Assembly (NCBI GenBank): GCA_016718035.1
Contig: JADKEK010000008.1
Span: forward strand, 1 to 17,252
Origin: Bacteroidota bacterium
Lineage (GTDB): Bacteria > Bacteroidota > Bacteroidia > Chitinophagales > BACL12
Direction: 5' to 3'
DNA: 17,252 bases
Part shown: positions 1-7,663 of the stretch, piece by piece
How the letters are laid out: each line of letters opens with the position of its first letter
Numbering within the stretch: the first letter of the stretch is position 1
Program-made: the position numbers and the translations under genes
Notes under the pieces: generated by a model
The model's input: the letters and a program-made list of their open reading frames with translations, nothing else
Told to the model about the DNA's origin: nothing
Databases searched by the model: none

Positions 1-2
1 CT

Positions 3-86
3 CACCCAAATTGCGATCAAGTCATGATACAAGCCAACAACACTGCAATGGGCAACGAAAGCGGAACCATATTGGCTGAGGCATAA
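3..86 (+). CDS. C-terminal fragment of an unidentified protein (partial)
   Basis: An open frame enters from the left edge and stops at a TAA at 84-86. It gives about 27 residues ending in GNESGTILAEA. I do not recognise the family, and so short a stretch could be open by chance. The 140 bases that follow contain a weak A/T hairpin (AATCATT and AATGATT, 156-173) and no obvious promoter. The composition (Asn, Gly and Ala rich, no rare-codon runs) is compatible with a real C-terminus, but that is inference only. Confidence 0.2.
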   Translation, partial: HPNCDQVMIQANNTAMGNESGTILAEA

Positions 87-226
87 ATAATAACTTGGCA
101 ATGATATACCATTCCAGTCCCTTTCCAACCAGGTCCCCGATATACTTCCACAAAAAATCATTAAAAAATGATTAATGCGATAGTAAATGCAATCAGGAAG
201 GGTCCCAAATAGGATTTACGATATAT

Positions 227-755
227 TTGTCAATCTCTTGTTCGCTTGACTTCCCTCAATTTGATGCTGCCGAAAAAACGTTAATGTTTGATGCCGGCTT
301 GTTTGAACGTAAACTTGGTGTCAACCAAAAAATTTTCGAGTTATTTGAAAATATTCGTTTGGCGCTCAAAGATAGTGCCCAACACAAACAATTTCTGTTC
401 CCGGAAGGGACAGATTACACAACGGAAAAATAGCCCAAGGCGAAAATTATCTGGTTACCCGGGTATGCTCGACTTTCCGCGATGTTTCAAAAAAAACGCC
501 ATGTTTGCCTATCGCAACAGGTTTTGGTATAGGCATTATTTTAGTGTGAAAAGGTTTACTGATATCCGGAGACCATCTTTCCACCTTGCTGCCAGGTTGG
601 CCCCTCAAAACTACGGCCCGCACCGGATGGATTGTTTATTCGCTAACCCACGGAGATGCCTGGTGTCACGATTTACGGATGCAAAATGCATTCTCCCCGC
701 AAATCAACTTTCAACAGCGGCGATACTGAACATGGTTAACACCACGGTTATTTAA
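227..755 (+). CDS. Conserved hypothetical protein, broken by frameshifts
   Basis: No function is known to me. The first part (about 240-415) reads as a soluble helical segment containing FDAGLFERKLGVNQKIFEL. After a frame change near 415-435 the protein continues as KIAQGENY. After another near 450 it continues as GYPGMLDFPRCFKKNAMFAY and RFWYRHYFSV. From memory this pattern (GENY, then LDxPRxF, then an aromatic-rich FWW/FW stretch) matches a widespread uncharacterised Bacteroidota protein of about 200 residues; this was not checked. A third frame near 625-729 gives THGDAWCH, which fits the C-terminal part of the same family. The start is uncertain: the only in-frame start at the left is a TTG at 227, and no ATG follows the preceding stop. 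The end is either the TGA at 727-729 or the TAA at 753-755, depending on which frame is restored. Confidence 0.45.
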
Positions 756-792
756 ACTGAGTATAAAAACTAGACCAATTGACACAAAAGCT

Positions 793-1034
793 TTATGAGC
801 AGGTAGTTGGTTGCACCTTGAGTTGTTGCAGCTGTTTATGAAGGCCGATGTTACGTTTAACGAGATTGATGGTTGCGCATCCCACAGGCGGCGTTGAGCG
901 TCAACCTGCGGTCTTCGGCGAAATCGGTGACAAACAGGATGGTATCGTTAGTGATTTCTGTTTTATCGATTCTGAATTCGAAGTATTCATCATTGTCCGG
1001 TTTGCAACCTGAAAAACTAACCTTAAACCATACT
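793..1034 (-). CDS. Possible small lipoprotein, minus strand, one frameshift
   Basis: Reading the minus strand, one frame contains FSGCKPDNDEYFEFRIDKTE and continues as ITNDTILFVTDFAEDRRLTL. A second frame then gives VGCATINLVKRNIGLHKQLQ and stops at 793-795. The FSGC followed by charged residues resembles a lipobox, which would make this an envelope lipoprotein of about 80 residues. Against this, no clean start codon or hydrophobic signal core is visible upstream, and an open frame also exists on the plus strand across 919-1008. I do not recognise a family. Treat it as a weak call; the alternative is a plain intergenic region upstream of gap. Confidence 0.25.
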
Positions 1035-1044
1035 TTACAATATT

Positions 1045-2492
1045 ATGAACAACACTTATGAATTGAAGCTCAAAGAGTGGAACATGAAAGAAAAGGCTGC
1101 GGTTGAACTTAGCAGTATTACTACCCACTTATGGTACGACAAATCGGTGGAGCTGATTATCTTCCGCCGCAACCTGGTAGATGCACGTGCCAGCGAAATT
1201 TTGAACCATCACTTGTATGCACAACGTTTCTTAAATCGTCCGCTGACTATTGAAGTGTCATTGGCGTTAACGAAAGCGATTAATGAACTCGATTTAGCAC
1301 CTAGTCGCATCGATTTAGGTCGTTTAGGCAGCGAATGGTTGAGCGAAGGCAGCAACTATGCCAATGAACTTGAATTTGTGAAAGATAAATTGAAAGAATT
1401 TATCGGTTGTGATAAATGGTGTTAAACCAAAAGATGTAGTATTATATGGTTTTGGTCGGATTGGCCGTATTGCTGCGCGAATTATTGTTAATGAAGCAGG
1501 AAAGGGCGAACAATTGCGTTTACGTGCTATTGTAACACGTTCTAATTCTGATGAGGATATTATTAAACGTGCAAATTTATTACGTCCCGATTTCTATTCA
1601 CGGAAAATTCCGCGGAACAATTGTTGAGGATTTAGAAAATAAAGCATTGATCATAAACGGTCATACTGTTTATATGATAGCTGCCGATAAACCTGAAAGT
1701 ATTGATTACAATGCATTTGGAATTGATGATGCATTGATTATTGACAATACAGGTATTGCACGCGACCGCGCAAATTTGAGTAAACATTTAGAAGCAAAAG
1801 GAGTTAGTCATGTATTATTAACTGCTCCTGGCAAAGGTGATATTCCGAATATTGTTCACGGAATTAATCACGAAAATTTTGATCCTGCAAAAGAAAAAAT
1901 ATTTTCTGCAGCAAGCGTACTACCAATGCTGTTGTGCCGATTTTATATACCATGGAAAAATGTTTGGTATAGATCATGGTTATTTAGAAACAGTGCATAG
2001 TTATACGAACGATCAGAACTTACTCGATAACTACCACAAAAATCACGCAGAGGTCGCTCAGCACCAATGAATATGGTAATTACCGGAAACGGGTGCTGCA
2101 GGTGAAGTAGCAAAAGTATTACTTTATTTAGCAGGAAAATTCACAGGCAATGCCATTCGTGTTCCAACCCCGGATGTGTCCCTTGCAATTATGAATTTAA
2201 ATTTGAAAAAAGAAGTAACCATTGAAGAAGTGAACAGCGTTTTAAGAGAAGCTGCTTCATTTGGTCAGTTGGTTGAACAAATAGATTACAGTATCAGTTT
2301 AGAAATTGTGAGCAGCGATTGTATTGGTAATAGCCATTGTGTTATTGTAGATGCTCCTGCAACAATAGTTTCTAAAGATGGTAAGAGAGTGTGGTATTAT
2401 ATTGCTGGTACGACAATGAGTTTGGTTATACTAAACAAGTTGTTCGTTTATCGAAATATTTGGCCGGGGTGATTAGGTTAAGGTATTATTAA
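1045..2492 (+). CDS. gap: Glyceraldehyde-3-phosphate dehydrogenase, N-terminally extended Bacteroidota type
   Basis: Cytosolic glycolytic enzyme that oxidises glyceraldehyde-3-phosphate with NAD and phosphate to 1,3-bisphosphoglycerate. The first ~125 residues (LKEWNMKEKAAVEL ... LRRNL-type helices ... LKEFIG) form the helical extension found on the ~480-residue Bacteroidota GAPDHs. The NAD-binding domain starts with VLYGFGRIGRIAAR, followed by RLRAIVTRSNSD. The catalytic domain shows LLTAPGKGDIPNIVHGIN, the active-site IFSAAS, HSYTNDQNLLDN, IRVPTPDVSLAIMNLNLK and, in the restored last frame, WYDNEFGYTKQVVRLSKYLA ending VIRLRYY and TAA at 2490-2492. Total length fits the family. Frame changes occur near 1412, 1595, 1916, 1968, 2050, 2090 and 2390. 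The one at 1916 removes one base inside the catalytic Cys codon (expected SCTTN). The ATG at 1045 matches the family N-terminus (NNTYELKLKEW). Confidence 0.93.
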
Positions 2493-2527
2493 TGTGCTGA
2501 TGTGGTAATGTGTTGATGTGCTGATTA
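2493..2527 (+). repeat. 35-bp direct repeat, copy 1 (copy 2 at 2576-2610)
   Basis: A 35-base stretch starting TGTGCTGATGTGGTAATG and ending GTGCTGATTA occurs twice with no mismatch, at 2493-2527 and 2576-2610. The 48 bases between the copies contain ATGTACCAATG twice. Copy 1 begins immediately after the gap stop codon. Confidence 0.85.
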
Positions 2528-2650
2528 ATGTACCAATGTGTGAATGTACCGATGTACCAATGAAACAGCCGTTGATGTGCTGATGTGGTAATGTGTTGAT
2601 GTGCTGATTAGCAGCCGGGTTCGGAGCGAGATTGGAAATGCGGAGCAGTG

Positions 2651-2842
2651 AATTAGCTGATTAGCAAATTAGCTAATTAGCTAATGTGAATTCGGAGTGT
2701 GATTGAAATGCTGTGCTCAACATTTGAATTAACTACAAAAACATTAGTTCGCCGTGGCGAACTAATTGGGAATGATAGGAGGAAGAAAAATTGTGTGTGT
2801 GGCGAAAAAGTAACCATTAGCTAATTTGCTAATCAGCTAATT
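2651..2842. repeat. 27-bp perfect inverted repeat with 138-bp loop
   Basis: Bases 2651-2677 (AATTAGCTGATTAGCAAATT and on) are the exact reverse complement of 2816-2842 (ATTAGCTAATTTGCTAATCA and on). All 27 positions pair, and the flanking bases do not. The enclosed 138 bases contain the separate hairpin at 2743-2766. The right arm ends 19 bases before the ffh start codon, so the structure would lie in or next to the ffh leader if transcription starts upstream of it. The arms contain several internal repeats of TTAGCTAA/TTAGCAAA, so part of the match reflects low complexity. Confidence 0.85.
2743..2766. repeat. Perfect 24-bp hairpin (11-bp arms, GT loop)
   Basis: ATTAGTTCGCC (2743-2753) and GGCGAACTAAT (2756-2766) are exact reverse complements separated only by GT. 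No T-run follows, so it is not a standard intrinsic terminator. It sits in the loop of the longer inverted repeat. It could be a dispersed palindromic element or a protein-binding site; this is undecided. Confidence 0.8.
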
Positions 2843-2861
2843 TGCTAATTAAAATAAATCT

Positions 2862-4197
2862 ATGTTTGAAAATTTATCGGATCGTTTAGAAGGCGCCTTT
2901 AAGAGTTTAAAAGGTCAGGGAAAATTTCTGAAATTAACATTGCCACTACGGTGAAGGAAATTCGTCGTGCATTAGTGGAGGCCGATGTGAATTACAAAAT
3001 TGCCAAAGAATTTACCGATACGGTAAAGGATAAGGCATTGGGGCAGGAAGTGCTCACTTCAGTTTCGCCGGGACAATTGATGGTGAAAATTGTGCAGGAT
3101 GAACTTACTGCATTAATGGGTGGTGAACAGGTGGATATTAATATTAAAGGTTCACCATCGGTTGTTTTAATCGCCGGATTGCAAGGTTCCGGTAAAACTA
3201 CATTCACCGGAAAATTAGCCAATCACCTAAAACAAACTGGCGCAGTACGATGTTAGTAGCATGTGATATTTATCGTCCGCTGCGATAAATCAGTTAACCG
3301 TTTTTGCTGAACAAATCGGTGTGCATGTATATACCGACATCGGAAAATAAAAACGCTGTTGATATTGCAAAAAGCCATCAATTTTGCCAAAAAAAATAAT
3401 CTCAATGTTGTAATTGTAGATACGGCCGGTCGCTTAGCTGTAGATGAGGAAATGATGGAGGAAATTACGCGATCAAAACCAACGTCTACAACCTTCAGAG
3501 ACTTTATTTGTGGTGGATAGTATGACTGGTCAGGATGCAGTTAATACCGCAAAAGCATTCAACGACCGCTTGAATTTTGATGGTGTAGTATTAACCAAAT
3601 TAGATGGTGATACCCGCGGTGGTGCGGCACTATCTATTAAATATGTGGTGCAAAAGCCGATTAAATTTGTCAGTCGCGGCGAAAAATGGACACCCTGAAT
3701 TGTTTTATCCGGATCGGATGGCGCAGCGTATTCTGGGTATGGGCGATATCGTATCGCTTGTTGAAAAAGCCCAGGAACAATATGACCAGGAGAAGGCAGA
3801 GAGGAATTGCAAAGAAAAGATCAAAAAAATAAATTTGATTTCGAAGATTTTTTTACAGCAGTTACAGCAAATCAAAAAATGGGTAAATCTGAAAGATTTA
3901 TTAGGCATGATTCCCGGTATTGGCAAACAAATAAAAGACATGGACATCGATGAAAAACAATTTTCGAAACTCGAGGCCATGATTTACAGTATGACACCTG
4001 AGGAGCGTAATAATCCCGACCTGATGACAGGTAGCCGACGTCAGCGAATAGCTGCAGGAAGTGGTTCTACCATTCAGGACGTAAATCAATTCATGAAACA
4101 ATTTGAAGAGATGCGCAAAATGATGAAAATGATGAACAAAATGGGCGGCGGCGCCAAAGCTGCACGTGCATTAGGTGGTATGATGGGAAAAAGATAA
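2862..4197 (+). CDS. ffh: Signal recognition particle protein Ffh (SRP54), frameshifted
   Basis: GTPase that binds 4.5S RNA and the signal sequences of nascent membrane proteins and docks them at FtsY. The start ATG at 2862 gives MFENLSDRLEGAFKSLKGQG, the normal N domain start, followed by TTVKEIRRALVEADVNYKIA. The G domain shows the P-loop GLQGSGKTTFTGKLA, then DIYRP, VVIVDTAGRLAVDEEMMEEI, VVDSMTGQDAVNTAKAFN and TKLDGDTRGGAALS. The linker FYPDRMAQRILGMGDIVSLV leads to the M domain with LLGMIPG, SRRQRIAAGSG (RNA-binding loop) and the Met-rich MRKMMKMMNKMGGG, ending GGMMGKR. Total about 445 residues, normal for the family. Single-base breaks occur near 2922, 3242, 3283, 3345, 3372, 3470, 3685, 3805 and 3885, all with in-phase continuation of the conserved protein. 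It is followed by a terminator at 4222 and is probably monocistronic. Confidence 0.93.
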
Positions 4198-4221
4198 GAT
4201 AACTATTTAACGATATGATTT

Positions 4222-4249
4222 AAAGGCTGCCTGAGGGTGGCCTTTTTTT
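4222..4249 (+). terminator. Intrinsic terminator after ffh
   Basis: AAGGCTGCC (4223-4231) pairs with GGTGGCCTT (4236-4244) across a TGAG loop, with two G-U pairs in RNA. It is followed by a run of T through 4249. It lies 25 bases after the ffh stop, which fits a factor-independent terminator. Confidence 0.85.
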
Positions 4250-4376
4250 GTGTAGCACGGTTTAAATTTTGTGGTAATTAATTTATTGGAGCAGTAACAT
4301 CCTGCTTCGTATCAAAATTGTTGCCGGTGTTCTGTTACAAGTCCTCCTCCCGCCTTGGGGCGTGCTCCGGGCTTTT

Positions 4377-4396
4377 CTGCCGATAGCTATCGGCAG
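4377..4396. repeat. Perfect 20-bp palindrome CTGCCGATAGCTATCGGCAG
   Basis: All 20 bases are self-complementary. A related imperfect copy (TCCCGAT, loop AGCC, ATCGGGA) lies at 4615-4632, so the core CCGATAGCYATCGG occurs twice within 240 bases. No T-run follows. It is likely a dispersed palindromic intergenic element; its function is unknown. Confidence 0.8.
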
Positions 4397-4584
4397 ACCT
4401 CAGTCTAGAAGGACTGAAATAATTATCCAACAAGCTTTATTAATTAATAATTAGGGCATTTATAATGCCTTTCAAAAAAAGTTTAATGCGATTAAGATGA
4501 TTTCTATTTTGTTACACAAAAACAAAAAAAGTTTTAGATTAAAATACGATTGTTATTGCTTATTTTTTTATCGTAATCACAACT

Positions 4585-4606
4585 CTGCGTTCTCTGCGTG
4601 TATTTC
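4585..4606 (+). repeat. TGCGT double-motif repeat (related copy at 6113-6135)
   Basis: CTGCGTTCTCTGCGTG at 4585-4600 matches TTGCGTCCTTTGCGTG at 6113-6128 in 13 of 16 positions. Both are followed by a T-rich ATTTC. The two copies flank the WG-repeat gene, one before its start and one after its stop. I recall similar TTTGCGT tandem motifs as common intergenic sequence in Bacteroidota, but this was not checked. Confidence 0.6.
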
Positions 4607-4709
4607 CTCCGCGCTCCCGATAGCCATCGGGATTGTGGTATCGGCTGTTTTGATTATGAGTTATAATCCCTTGAAAATGGCGTGAATTTTGCTTGTTGAT
4701 AGCTTACCT

Positions 4710-6010
4710 ATGCTTAAATCATACACCTTCATTCTGCTGTTGATATTACAATTGAGTACCAAAGCACAAATTACTTTAGAGGGATTATTTACAGAACCAA
4801 AACAAACTGCAGACACACTCTATTTTCCGTTTGAAGATGGCATTCAATTAATTGTAATTAATTATTACGATACATGGGAGCGGCAGGTTGCTTATAGGAA
4901 GCTATGCAACCAAGGGGAATGTCATGGGCAGCAATTATGGGACCTCCACCTAAAAATATGTATTTGTTTAGGAATACGGAGGGCAAGATTGTTAAAACTT
5001 ATCATGGCATTTCTGATGGCAGGGGATTAAAAGGCATGGACTATTTTAATGCCGGGTTAATTTATTTGTATGGCTTGAGGGATTTTACTGAATATCATGG
5101 TTATTTAAAATATTATGAAATAAATGAGCAAGTAGGATTAATAAACACAAAAGGAGAAGTTGTTGTTCCTGCAGTATATGATGATATACTTAGATATCAG
5201 GACTTTGATGGAGATTGGGGAAAATTGATAATTGAAAAGGATGGTTATTTTGGATTTTTAGATACTAATTTAAATGTATTATTTCCACCTATTTACAGAT
5301 GCAGCAGCGATCTCAATTACTATGGCTATCCGGAGCATAACATTTTGAACGACTCATTTATTAAAGTATATAAAAATGGGAAATGTGGGCTCATAGATGA
5401 AAACGGTGTTGTGTTGATTGATTTCAAATATGATAATTTATTGCCAATTCATGATTCTATGATAGTCGGTTTAATAAACAAGGAATTAATTAATCCAAAT
5501 CAATATTTTTGGAATAATGTGCAGGCCTGTGAAATATATGATGTTAAATTCAACCTGATTACTTCACTCGATGAATACGACCATATTGAATACAATGGAA
5601 TTAAACGATTTATTGTCAAAAAGGGCAATTTAGTTGGCGTTGTCAATCACAAAGGAAAAGTGATAATTCCTATCGAATACAACAGTTTAGCACCTCAAGA
5701 TAATAATTACTACGTAGTTAAGGGGAATAAAAGTGGTGTGATAAGTTTGGAGGGAAAAGTATTAATTCCCATTGAATACGAATGTAATATGTATTTCTAC
5801 GAACCTGCTATATATGTCACTCAAAATGGATTGATTGGTGTATATAGCAATAAATATCAATTAATTGCGGAGCCACAATACAAGCAACGTTATTGGGAAA
5901 TGGGCAAATTCATGCTCGTCAGGCCGGATGGGTCAAAGGGGTTTGTATTACACCAAAAAGGGGGTTCGTATTATCAATCACCGGAAGGGGAGGTGGTTAA
6001 AATGGAATAG
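4710..6010 (+). CDS. Secreted WG-repeat protein
   Basis: The ATG at 4710 gives MLKSYTFILLLILQLSTKAQ, a clear signal peptide with cleavage after AQ, so the protein is exported. The mature part is about 410 residues. From about 5130 it contains at least six WG-like repeats (PF14903 type; glycine, then hydrophobic-rich strand, then KG/NG, then V-I-P-x-x-Y): GLINTKGEVVVPAVYDDI, GFLDTNLNVLFPPIYR, GLIDENGVVLIDFKYDNL, GVVNHKGKVIIPIEYNSL, GVISLEGKVLIPIEYE and GVYSNKYQLIAEPQYK. Such repeats form beta-rich scaffolds presumed to bind ligands or proteins; the substrate is unknown. The C-terminus carries no obvious T9SS sorting domain. A frame change lies between about 4885 and 4965: the signal peptide is in one frame and all repeats in another, and a third frame gives GNVMGSNYGTST between them, so two indels are likely. 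It appears to be a single-gene unit between two spacers. Confidence 0.85.
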
Positions 6011-6112
6011 CTCACGCCAATTTGTTTGTAATTAGCATCTAATTTAACTTAAAACTACATTTCACAAATTAGCATCAATTACAATTTATATCTTGGTTTA
6101 TCATTTTAAATT

Positions 6113-6135
6113 TTGCGTCCTTTGCGTGAAATTTC
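6113..6135 (+). repeat. TGCGT double-motif repeat, second copy, in the 6011-6275 spacer
   Basis: TTGCGTCCTTTGCGTG matches the copy at 4585. The rest of the 265-base spacer (6011-6275) holds two short hairpins: TTCCAA/TTGGAA around 6139-6154, and GGGCT/AGCCC around 6158-6178. The latter is closed by an A-rich loop and has no adjoining T-run on either strand. I see no gene in the spacer. Confidence 0.5.
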
Positions 6136-6275
6136 GTGTTCCAATTTATTGGAATTGTGGGCTAAAAACTGCGAGCCCGCAAAATGCACAAAAGCGGCAC
6201 AAAAGTCACAAAATTAATATTGGTGTGTTTTGCAGGTAAATGCTCAAGTCAACCAAATTAATTCAAGTAATTATC

Positions 6276-7383
6276 TCACGAAATACGTTCCCATTTTACA
6301 TTCATGGTATAATTCCCCTTTTTCTTTCCTATTGAACGCGAAATATCTACATTTAATGTGCGCACTATCGATTCACCCGTTTGTAGTGTTACGGATTTAA
6401 ATCAAAAACAAAACTGTCATTAATTAATTCAGATGATTCGCCTTGTAAAAAAAGTGTAATACCACCGCCAACAACTAGCACCACAAACGAACCTATTAGA
6501 GCCACCAAAGCACCCGTCATTAAACCTGCTGCAATAGGCATAGTGCCTCCGGTTGCCGCCATACCTATGGCGATACCCATCGAGGTTAAACCGATACCTG
6601 CAAGTGTTGCTGACATTATAGCACAAGTATTAAATGCTTCTACAATTTTATCCTGATCAGCAAAAATATCTTTATCGATAAGCGCAAATGTGCCGAGTAA
6701 TGTTTGAGGAAAAAATCCTGCATTATTTAAATTCACTTCAGCTAATTGCCCTTTTACACCTAATGGTAAAGTATCACCATCTTTCATTTTGCCGACATCT
6801 ATGATATCAATCACTGTAGTATTGCCAAGGGCGTCGGTAAATAATCCGTTGAGTAGAATTTCATCTTTTTTTAATTCAACAGTCTGCACACAATGAATAC
6901 TTTCTACTGATAACCGAATGATACGAGGAGCAGCCACAACAGGCTCCGGAATTATAGGTGTTTTTTATTAAGGACTTCGTTTATTGGTATACTTTTTTGT
7001 GTAACTACATCATTTTCTGCTGCTGTAAATTTCAAATGTTCAGGAAATGGCATTTGTTGAATTTGAGCTGCAACAGGGGCACTTTTTTTTAAGTCCACAT
7101 TTGCCAGGTCACCATATTTTGCTTCGCGTTGAGCGGGAGTGGAAGGCATTTTTATTAGGTTTTCGATACCTGATTTAAATTTATTCTGAGCCGATTTAGG
7201 TAATTTTTTGTAATGATTATATAATAGATACTCAATCGAATTTTTATCACCGGTCATTGGATAAGTTGAAGGATTATCGGCATGAGCAAGCATTTTTGCC
7301 ATTGATAAATGAGCAATATGTTCAATTCGTTGTGCAATTTGGTTGTATTTGTTTTGAGCAATGCCCAAGTCTAATTTTCTCAT
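6276..7383 (-). CDS. Unrecognised protein with glycine-rich double hydrophobic segment
   Basis: Restored over two indels this is about 368 residues. The first break is at the A6 run (6961-6966 on the plus strand), where NEVLNKK continues as TPIIPEPVVAAPRII. The second is near 6388, where SFVFDLNP continues as TLQTGESIVRTLNVDISRSI and ends NVKWERIS at a TGA (6276-6278). Start MRKLDLGIAQNK at 7383. No signal peptide is visible. Residues 1-150 are polar and helical. The middle (about 150-250) reads as beta strands (VQTVELKKDEILLNGLFTD, LPLGVKGQLAEVNLN). Two hydrophobic Gly/Ala-rich stretches follow, about residues 253-275 (CAIMSATLAGIGLTSMGIAI) and 280-312 (MPIAAGLMTGALVALIGSFV), then a strand-rich tail. 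The hydrophobic hairpin is reminiscent of membrane-inserting helices of pore-forming or colicin-like proteins, but I do not recognise the family, and a plain inner-membrane protein is equally possible. It stands alone between plus-strand genes. Confidence 0.75.
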
Positions 7384-7447
7384 AAACGTAAATTTTGTTG
7401 AGTAAATGTAGTGTGAGCAGATGCTAATTACCTAGAGAATTTGAAAT

Positions 7448-7465
7448 ATCACATCATGATGTGAT
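7448..7465. promoter_or_regulatory. Perfect 18-bp palindrome, candidate operator
   Basis: ATCACATCATGATGTGAT is fully self-complementary. It lies 65 bases upstream of the minus-strand start at 7383 and about 200 bases upstream of the divergent sensor kinase gene, where an operator for either could sit. The half-sites are TCACA and TGTGA, in the opposite order to a classical CRP site. The rest of the 280-base divergent spacer shows no gene. A TACATTTA at 7403-7410 on the minus strand is one base from the Bacteroidota TAnnTTTG -7 element. Confidence 0.45.
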
Positions 7466-7663
7466 GGGGGTTAGATGAGGCGGTAGCAAAACTTTGGTTC
7501 AATTTCAGGTTTATAAAGTCGTATTATTTTCAAACTATTTATGTCTTATTATGAGTGCGCAAGTTACATTTTTAAAATTTGATATTTTTAACCTATGATG
7601 CTTTACACAAGAATGCTATACCAAATGCAAGGAAATTTATTCACTTTCGTATCTTAGCTTACC

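Larger units (their letters stand above)
2493..2861. repeat. Repeat-rich intergenic block between gap and ffh
   Basis: This 369-base gap has no credible gene. It is built from short A/T-rich motifs: TGTGCTGATG/ATGTACCAATG units at 2493-2610, two related copies of TTCGGAG..GATTG.AATGC (about 2619-2640 and 2691-2711), and TTAGCTAATT-type units at 2651-2690 and 2816-2850. The arrangement (tandem-like units, then an inverted pair enclosing a perfect hairpin) is described in separate entries. Such low-complexity spacers occur in Bacteroidota genomes; I know of no function for them. Confidence 0.8.
4250..4709. other. Gene-free spacer with several palindromes
   Basis: These 460 bases show no convincing coding sequence; the open frames here are short, low-complexity and lack recognisable motifs. 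The left part (about 4315-4425) is unlike its surroundings: GC-rich with CCTCCTCCCGCCTTGGGGCG, a perfect palindrome and a small hairpin (TCAGTC, loop TAGAAG, GACTGA, 4400-4417). It looks like one composite dispersed element. The right part holds another hairpin (4615-4632) and a TGCGT repeat (4585-4606). Promoter elements for the downstream WG-repeat gene could not be fixed. Confidence 0.6.

Noticed and set aside
901..1128. Minus-strand 75-codon frame overlapping the gap start
   Set aside because: It overlaps the real GAPDH N-terminus and continues through a region where another minus-strand frame is more protein-like; no family resemblance.
2493..2850. CRISPR array suspected from short regular repeats
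   Set aside because: Repeat units vary in length and spacing, there are no unique uniform spacers and no cas gene is nearby; it is low-complexity intergenic repeat.
4278..4331. Short minus-strand tail reading NTGNNFDTKQDVTAPIN
   Set aside because: It looks protein-like but is only about 18 codons, with a stop just upstream in the same frame and no start; not enough to call a gene.
4497..4685. Open frame of 62 codons between ffh and the WG-repeat gene
   Set aside because: Low-complexity Phe/Tyr/Lys-rich start, no recognisable motif, and it runs over a TGCGT repeat and a palindrome; typical of a spurious frame in AT-rich spacer.
6429..6626. Cys/Arg/Tyr-rich minus-strand frame (65 codons)
   Set aside because: Shadow frame inside the hydrophobic hairpin of the 6276-7383 gene; odd composition arises from reading Gly/Ala codons out of phase.
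7448..7465. CRP/FNR-type binding site
   Set aside because: The half-sites are in the reverse order (TCACA-N6-TGTGA) compared with the CRP consensus (TGTGA-N6-TCACA), so the palindrome cannot be assigned to that family.
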